This document shows, piece after piece, positions 59,570-64,000 of a stretch of DNA of 64,000 nt. The notes under the pieces were generated by a model. That model was not told the DNA's origin, did no database searches, and saw nothing but the letters and a program-made list of their open reading frames with translations. Each line of letters opens with the position of its first letter. Positions within the stretch are counted from its first letter, which is position 1. Both the position numbers and the translations under genes were made by a program. The DNA is from Phycisphaerales bacterium (GTDB taxonomy: Bacteria > Planctomycetota > Phycisphaerae > Tepidisphaerales > Tepidisphaeraceae), in contig JADLBV010000130.1 of NCBI GenBank assembly GCA_020847545.1, forward strand, positions 1 through 64,000, read 5' to 3'.

Positions 59570-60865
59570 ATGATTCCCATTTCACGGTCGGGTGTTTGCA
59601 AGGCAATCGGTGCGTTCTTGATTTTTGCCATCAGCGGTTGGGCATGGGCCGAACAACCCACCCCCGAGCCGGTTCGCAAGGGGACATCCAATATCTTCGG
59701 CAATAATAATGAAGATGAGCCGGACCAGAATCAGGAGCAGGCGGGTGATTTTCCCGACTTTCTTCGGCCCGGCGTTCGGCTGACCTATTTTGAAGGGTCA
59801 TCAGTTGTGCAGGGGGTCAATTCGCAGGTGGTGCCGGATGACAAGGGGAACCTTGTGGACCCGCAGACCGGCAAGCATTACCGCCAGGATGACATGAAAA
59901 ACTCCGGCGGCGTCGGGTATGCGCAGATCAACGTCGTCACGGTCGATCCGGAACTGGTCGCGGCCGATGCGCGCAGTTTTCAGATCATCGACCTGAACAA
60001 CAACACCTGCAGCGCCACCAGCGTCGCCGCATTGACCGGCAACGCCGATCAACTGGGGATGTACTGGATCAACCCCGCCCGGCTGGCCAACATGGAACCC
60101 CATGCCGACCGCAACGAACGGGTCAACCGCATCCAATACACCCTCAACGACCGTAACTACGACGCCATCAGCATGGTCAGTGTCTCGGAGGCGGGATACA
60201 CCAGTCGAATTTATGATCTGAAGACCGGCTTGCTCCTCTCATCCAGCAGTTCCGAAACCGGTGGCAACGTCAATACGCTGGATAAAAACAACACCATCAC
60301 GCCGGGCAGGGGCAGCTCATACATTTCCCATTCACGGTTTGTCTCCATCCGACAGGTGGACATCCCCTGGGCACAGATGCGCATGCCGCGTTGGGTCTCC
60401 AAGGTCCGCCAGATTGATTATCAAGGTGGTTACACGGCCATACTTCAGGGTGGCGCGTTGCCTGGTTATGCCATGGCCGTGAGCTTTTCCATCGGGCAGG
60501 TCTCGCATGGATGCGCCCAGGCCCGCATGATGACTCGGTCTGATATCGGCAATGGACTTCCGCCGCAGGAATCGACCGTTGACCGTTGCTTCGGGTCGGC
60601 CATGCTGGCGGGGTTGTGGGTTCCGCCGGAGGCGCTGCAACAACTCAATGAAAACCAGTTGATCGACAAAGACCCCATCACCCGATTCCGCACCACCTTC
60701 ACGGGCATTCAGGGGCAGAGCGCCATCTTTGTCGAACAAGGGCCGTCCGAGATCACCCAGACCGCCTACGATGTTCAATCCGGCGTGCTACAGGGGATCC
60801 AAACCCGCCGAAAGACCGCCGCCGGCGAGATGCAGGTGCAACTGCAACTGGCCGGCCAACAATAG
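59570..60865 (+). CDS. Secreted protein of unknown function
   Basis: 431 residues. Signal peptide about 1-27 (ending AWA-EQ), then an acidic Asn/Gln/Glu-rich linker (NNNEDEPDQNQEQ) and a mostly beta-strand mature domain. Recognisable blocks include RLTYFEGSSVVQGVNSQ, RVNRIQYTLNDRNYDAIS and WVSKVRQIDYQGGYTAIL, without a family match I can name. One Cys pair (about 145 and 318) and a Cys near 341 are spaced in the mature part. It ends 65 bases before the SAM riboswitch. Confidence 0.65.
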   Translation: MIPISRSGVCKAIGAFLIFAISGWAWAEQPTPEPVRKGTSNIFGNNNEDEPDQNQEQAGDFPDFLRPGVRLTYFEGSSVVQGVNSQVVPDDKGNLVDPQTGKHYRQDDMKNSGGVGYAQINVVTVDPELVAADARSFQIIDLNNNTCSATSVAALTGNADQLGMYWINPARLANMEPHADRNERVNRIQYTLNDRNYDAISMVSVSEAGYTSRIYDLKTGLLLSSSSSETGGNVNTLDKNNTITPGRGSSYISHSRFVSIRQVDIPWAQMRMPRWVSKVRQIDYQGGYTAILQGGALPGYAMAVSFSIGQVSHGCAQARMMTRSDIGNGLPPQESTVDRCFGSAMLAGLWVPPEALQQLNENQLIDKDPITRFRTTFTGIQGQSAIFVEQGPSEITQTAYDVQSGVLQGIQTRRKTAAGEMQVQLQLAGQQ

Positions 60866-60930
60866 ACTAAATCCGGCAATATTCAGTAAATGCTTGACTT
60901 CCTGTCATAATTACATAACATGATTCTCAA

Positions 60931-61053
60931 CTTATCCAGAGTGGTCGAGGGACTCGGGCCCGAAGACGCCACAGCAACCGGTTGGCTGCCGAAATGGTCG
61001 TTGAACTTGGTGCTAAATCCCGCCTGTTGGAAAAAAACGACAGGGAAGATAAG
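60931..61053 (+). promoter_or_regulatory. SAM-I (S-box) riboswitch aptamer
   Basis: P1 is CTTATC (60931-60936) with GATAAG (61048-61053). The S-box core follows: CAGAGTGG, GAGGGACT, GGGCCCGAAGACGCC, then AGCAACCGG and GGTGCTAAATCC, with a P4 hairpin CCTGT/ACAGG (61023-61044). The order and spacing match the SAM-I class. It lies upstream of the ThrC-like and CysO-like genes. SAM binding should stabilise P1 and lower expression through the adjoining terminator. Confidence 0.92.
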
Positions 61054-61089
61054 AAGACGCTGACCGACGAGACAAGGTGTCCGCCCGAG

Positions 61090-61118
61090 GCCTCTTCTTA
61101 TATGAAGCGGCTTTTTTT
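61090..61118 (+). terminator. SAM-controlled terminator of the riboswitch
   Basis: GCC-T-CTTC pairs with GAAG-C-GGC (61090-61111), followed by seven T. The 5' arm segment CTTCTTAT (61094-61101) is exactly complementary to ATAAGAAG (61049-61056) in the 3' strand of P1, which would form the antiterminator when SAM is absent. Confidence 0.85.
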
Positions 61119-61163
61119 GTTTGGGCGTGCGGGCGATGTTGCCCGCGGCGTCGGAAGGAAATT

Positions 61164-62432
61164 ATGAGTTACGTTTTGGGTTTGAAGTGCAAAGAGTGCG
61201 GCCATCGCGTGCCGGTCAGTCCAGTTCATGTCTGCGAGGCCTGCTTTGGGCCGTATGAAGTTGAGTACGATTATCAGGCCATGAAGGGGCGGGTGACACG
61301 CCAATCCATTGAGTCCGGGCCGAACAGTTTGTGGCGTTACAAGGATTTGCTGCCGATTGAGGGTGAACCGAAGACCGGGTTTCATTCCGGGTTCACACCC
61401 CTCAAACGCGCGCATCGACTGGGGCGGGAACTGGGCGTTTCGCAGCTTTGGATCAAGGATGATTCGTGCAACTATCCCACCTATTCCTATAAGGAACGGG
61501 TGGTGTCGGTGGCCATCACCAAGGCGGTAGAGTTTGGTTTTGAAACGGTTGGATGTGCCAGCACGGGAAACCTCGCCAATTCCACCGCCGCCCACGCGGC
61601 CGAGGCGGGGTTGCGCTGTTTTGTGATGATTCCGCACGATCTGGAACAGGGAAAGGTATTGGGGTCGCTGGTCTTTGGGCCGCAGGTGGTGCGGATCGCC
61701 GGCAATTATGATGAGGTCAACCGGCTTTGCACGCAGATCGCGGATAAATATGGGTGGGCGATTGTGAATGTGAATCTGCGGCCCTATTACACCGAAGGGG
61801 CCAAGACGCACGGCTTTGAAATCGCCGAGCAGTTGGGATGGAAGCTGCCGCAACATACGATCATCCCAACTGCGGGTGGGACGATTTTGCCCAAGGTGTA
61901 CAAGGCGTATCGGGAATTGATCGAATTGGGTTTGGTTGAAGACAACCAGCCAAAAATTTATTCAGCGCAGGCGGCCGGCTGCAATCCGGTGGTGAAGGCG
62001 ATCCAGAGCGGCACGGACAACATCGAACCGCAAAAACCCCGGACGATGGCCAAATCCATCGCCATCGGCAACCCGGCCGATGGGCTGTACGCCTATCAGG
62101 TGGTCACACAGTCGGGCGGGTGGGGTGAAAGCGCCACCGATCGGCAGATCGTCGATGCGATCAAGTTGCTGGCCAAAACCGAAGGCATCTGGACCGAGCC
62201 GGCCGGCGGCACAACGCTGGCGGCGGCGATCAAATTGATCGAACAGGGTCGAATCCCTCGCGATGAGTCGATTGTCATCAGCATCACCGGCAATGGCCTC
62301 AAGACCCAGGAGGCGGTGGTGAATGAACTGCCCGTCCGACGGGTGATCGAACCGAAAATCACGGATTTCGATCAGTGGATGGAGCAGGAAGTGTCGCCGG
62401 AAGTTTCGGATCGGCTGGCGGCGGTGCTATAA
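61164..62432 (+). CDS. Threonine-synthase-like PLP enzyme under SAM control
   Basis: 422 residues from the ATG at 61164 (GGAAGGAAA upstream). An N-terminal zinc-ribbon has Cys 9, 12, 24 and 27. A fold-type II PLP core follows, with Schiff-base lysine K110 in YPTYSYKERVV and CASTGNLANSTAAHA. Annotation by similarity would be threonine synthase (phosphohomoserine to threonine). However, SAM-I control, the YSYKER variant of the usual SFKDR motif, and a CysO-like sulfur carrier 34 bases downstream point to a possible sulfhydrylase making homocysteine or cysteine from a phosphorylated precursor. The two activities use the same aminoacrylate-type chemistry, so sequence alone cannot decide. Confidence 0.85.
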   Translation: MSYVLGLKCKECGHRVPVSPVHVCEACFGPYEVEYDYQAMKGRVTRQSIESGPNSLWRYKDLLPIEGEPKTGFHSGFTPLKRAHRLGRELGVSQLWIKDDSCNYPTYSYKERVVSVAITKAVEFGFETVGCASTGNLANSTAAHAAEAGLRCFVMIPHDLEQGKVLGSLVFGPQVVRIAGNYDEVNRLCTQIADKYGWAIVNVNLRPYYTEGAKTHGFEIAEQLGWKLPQHTIIPTAGGTILPKVYKAYRELIELGLVEDNQPKIYSAQAAGCNPVVKAIQSGTDNIEPQKPRTMAKSIAIGNPADGLYAYQVVTQSGGWGESATDRQIVDAIKLLAKTEGIWTEPAGGTTLAAAIKLIEQGRIPRDESIVISITGNGLKTQEAVVNELPVRRVIEPKITDFDQWMEQEVSPEVSDRLAAVL

Positions 62433-62466
62433 TCAGTCGTCATAGAAGAAGTATTGAAGGAGCAAC

Positions 62467-62745
62467 ATGAGCATTAAAGTACGAATTCCCTCACCGCTGC
62501 GAAGTTATACCGGCGGGTCGGATGTGGTGGAGTCGCCCGGCGTCAGCGTGGGCGAGGTATTGAACAATTTGAAAACCAAGGCGGCCGGCATCGAAACGCG
62601 GCTGTTCAAGGGGCCTGACCAACTGAATCGTTTCGTGAATGTCTATCTGAACGACGAGGACATCCGTTTCCTGAAAAACCTGCAAACGCCGGTGAAGGAA
62701 GGGGATGAAATCTCGATCGTTCCCGCCATCGCCGGAGGGCGATAG
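62467..62745 (+). CDS. CysO-like ubiquitin-fold sulfur carrier (MoaD/ThiS family)
   Basis: 92 residues with a GAAGGAG site. The sequence follows actinobacterial CysO closely in pattern: IPSPLRSYTGG near 8-18, RFVNVYLNDEDIRF near 56-69, and the end VPAIAGGR. Family members are activated as a C-terminal thiocarboxylate on Gly-Gly and donate sulfide to a PLP enzyme. Here one residue, Arg 92, follows G90-G91, so a Mec+/JAMM-type protease would be needed first, as known for some CysO/HcyS-type carriers. It is co-transcribed with the ThrC-like gene and RNase R. Confidence 0.88.
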   Translation: MSIKVRIPSPLRSYTGGSDVVESPGVSVGEVLNNLKTKAAGIETRLFKGPDQLNRFVNVYLNDEDIRFLKNLQTPVKEGDEISIVPAIAGGR

Positions 62746-62752
62746 TCTATTT

Positions 62753-64000
62753 ATGGCAGAAAGTCTGCACACTCGAATTTTGAATCATCTGAAGAATCCC
62801 GCGTATCGACCCGTCAAGTCACGGGCGTTGGCGCGGGAATTGAACGCACATCGTGAAGAAGAATACCCCGCCTTCAAGGAGGCATTGCGCAACCTTGAGG
62901 AGCAGGGGAAGGTGGTGGTGGGGCGGGGACGCAACATAGAGTTGCCGCCGCCTCCCAAGCCCGCCAAAGCCTCCAAACCCGTCACGAACAATCAACCGAC
63001 ACTGACGCGGGGGATGGTCGTCGGCTCCTATCGGCACAACCGGCGGGGGTTTGGGTTTGTCATCCCAACCGATCCGCCGGGGCATGAGGATTTGTTCATC
63101 CCCGAAGGGTACAACGCCGGCGCGATGTCCGATGATATCGTGCGCGCCCAGATCACCGGCAGCGACCGGCGTGACGGGCGGATGCGTTATGAGGGGCGGA
63201 TCACCGAGGTCATCCAGAGAGTCAACAATCGCTTCGTCGGCTCGCTGGAACGTCAACACAACCTGTGGATGGTCCTGCCGGATGGAAATGATTTCACCGA
63301 TCCGATTTTGACCCCCGACGCCGCCTCCCGGCACATCAAGCCGGGGACGAAGGTGGTCGTTGAACTGACGATCTGGCCGGAGGATGGCAAGCGGGCGCAG
63401 GGGGTCATCACCGATGTGTTGGGGCAGGCGGGCGAGAAGGATGTCGATCTGCGTTCGATCATCGTGCAGTACAACATGCCGGGCGAATTTCCGGGCGAGG
63501 TTCGTACCGAGGCCCGCGCGGCGCTGGATCGATTCAACGCCACGCTCAAGGACCAGCAGGCCGGCCGGCTGGATTTGACCGATGATCTGATCTGCACCAT
63601 CGACCCGGATGATGCCAAGGATTACGACGACGCCATTTCGCTGCGGCAACTGGAAAACGGCCACTGGCAACTGGGCGTGCATATCGCGGATGTGGCATTT
63701 TTTGTGCCCGAAGGTTCGGCGCTGGATCAGGAGGCGAACAAGCGGGGCAACAGCGCCTATTTTCCAGGCCACGTTATTCCGATGCTGCCGGAGATTTTGT
63801 CCAACGGGGTTTGTTCGTTGCAGGAGGGTGTGCCGAGGCTTTGCAAGTCGGCCTTCATCGAACTGGACGATCATGCCAAGCCGGTGGCCGCCAAATTCGC
63901 CAACACGATCATCCGATCCGCCAAACGGCTGCGCTATCGCGAGGCACAGGCGATTCTGGACAATGTGGCGGTCATTCCCCATCCCGAAGGGGCGCGACGG
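62753..64000 (+). CDS. rnr: Ribonuclease R (3' end beyond the window)
   Basis: Starts at the ATG at 62753, seven bases after the sulfur-carrier stop; the frame stays open to the window edge (416 residues seen of about 750 expected). An N-terminal helix-turn-helix-like region (about 1-60) precedes a cold-shock domain with RHNRRGFGFVIP near 94-105. The RNB catalytic domain shows the metal Asp cluster in TIDPDDAKDYDDAIS near 283-297 and GVHIADVAFFV. It degrades structured RNA 3' to 5'. Shared transcription with the SAM-controlled genes is likely but may be supplemented by an internal promoter. Confidence 0.93.
   Translation, partial: MAESLHTRILNHLKNPAYRPVKSRALARELNAHREEEYPAFKEALRNLEEQGKVVVGRGRNIELPPPPKPAKASKPVTNNQPTLTRGMVVGSYRHNRRGFGFVIPTDPPGHEDLFIPEGYNAGAMSDDIVRAQITGSDRRDGRMRYEGRITEVIQRVNNRFVGSLERQHNLWMVLPDGNDFTDPILTPDAASRHIKPGTKVVVELTIWPEDGKRAQGVITDVLGQAGEKDVDLRSIIVQYNMPGEFPGEVRTEARAALDRFNATLKDQQAGRLDLTDDLICTIDPDDAKDYDDAISLRQLENGHWQLGVHIADVAFFVPEGSALDQEANKRGNSAYFPGHVIPMLPEILSNGVCSLQEGVPRLCKSAFIELDDHAKPVAAKFANTIIRSAKRLRYREAQAILDNVAVIPHPEGARR

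Noticed and set aside
61077-61163. Upstream extension of the ThrC-like ORF to 61077
   Set aside because: It would translate the riboswitch terminator; the ATG at 61164 has a proper RBS and starts just before the zinc-ribbon.
62819-63982. Minus-strand open frame of 387 codons opposite RNase R
   Set aside because: RNase R on the plus strand is clear from its CSD and RNB motifs; the opposite frame is Arg/His/Gly-rich noise.
1-64000. CRISPR array or tRNA/rRNA genes
   Set aside because: No regularly spaced direct repeats and no cloverleaf or rRNA signature seen by eye on either strand.

Overview
The window is a 64 kb, moderately GC-rich, densely coding piece of a bacterial chromosome. Both a VPEP-type and a VPLPAAAW-type C-terminal sorting signal, a stand-alone H-X9-DG-like pseudopilin beside a glycosidase, Rhs/YD-repeat debris, an HDOD-histidine kinase cluster and many secreted or lipoprotein genes of unknown function suggest a member of the Planctomycetota, most likely Phycisphaerae-like. 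This assignment is inference from gene content; there is no rRNA gene in the window. No tRNA, rRNA or CRISPR array was found.

Layout. 1-4.4 kb: a transposase scrap, then fusA, whose last 97 coding bases plus terminator are repeated 1.5 kb downstream. Between the two copies lie a 134-bp element with perfect 16-bp terminal inverted repeats, an orphan toxin-like/immunity-like pair and a broken Rhs core. 4.4-9.9 kb: an APH-type kinase, a PDZ protein, two TPR-like membrane proteins, a D-amino-acid-dehydrogenase-like flavoenzyme and a stand-alone MshEN (c-di-GMP-binding type) protein. 10-13.6 kb: a GT-C-like membrane protein interrupted in frame by a palindromic repeat, divergent from an MsbA-type ABC exporter. 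13.7-18.6 kb: two unknown proteins and an ABC importer of the NMT1/ThiY type. 18.6-22.9 kb: a GNAT, a histidine kinase, a response regulator and a REC-GGDEF diguanylate cyclase. 23-29.9 kb: a LacI-controlled carbohydrate operon (regulator with twin operators, pseudopilin, GH20, LamG/PEP-CTERM protein, beta-propeller hydrolase). 29.9-34.3 kb: a probable 6S-like RNA gene and an HTH-REC / HDOD-kinase / REC-GAF operon. 34.5-38.3 kb: a second LacI regulator, paired lipoproteins, a DUF2752 protein and a YmdB-type phosphoesterase. 38.5-44.1 kb: a five-gene catabolic operon with four successive 4-bp overlaps, divergent from a GntR/FCD regulator through a shared palindromic promoter. 44-53 kb: mnmG, the NfeD/NfeD/FloA membrane module, a HAD phosphatase, pnp and rpsO. 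53-58 kb: siroheme/heme genes (precorrin-2 dehydrogenase, HemX-like, hemA) and a GT-C-like protein. 58-61 kb: a VPLPAAAW secreted protein and an unknown secreted protein. 61-64 kb: a SAM-I riboswitch followed by a threonine-synthase-like PLP enzyme, a CysO-like sulfur carrier and RNase R (cut by the window end).

The most interesting candidate system is the last one. A SAM-I riboswitch with a legible terminator/antiterminator switch controls a ThrC-like enzyme translationally adjacent to a CysO-like ubiquitin-fold sulfur carrier that ends in Gly-Gly-Arg. This suggests sulfur-carrier-dependent homocysteine (or cysteine) synthesis repressed by SAM, rather than plain threonine synthesis. Other strong leads are the duplicated fusA tail bracketing a toxin/immunity remnant, the five-gene D-amino-acid-like operon with its symmetrical divergent promoter, and the probable 6S-like RNA.
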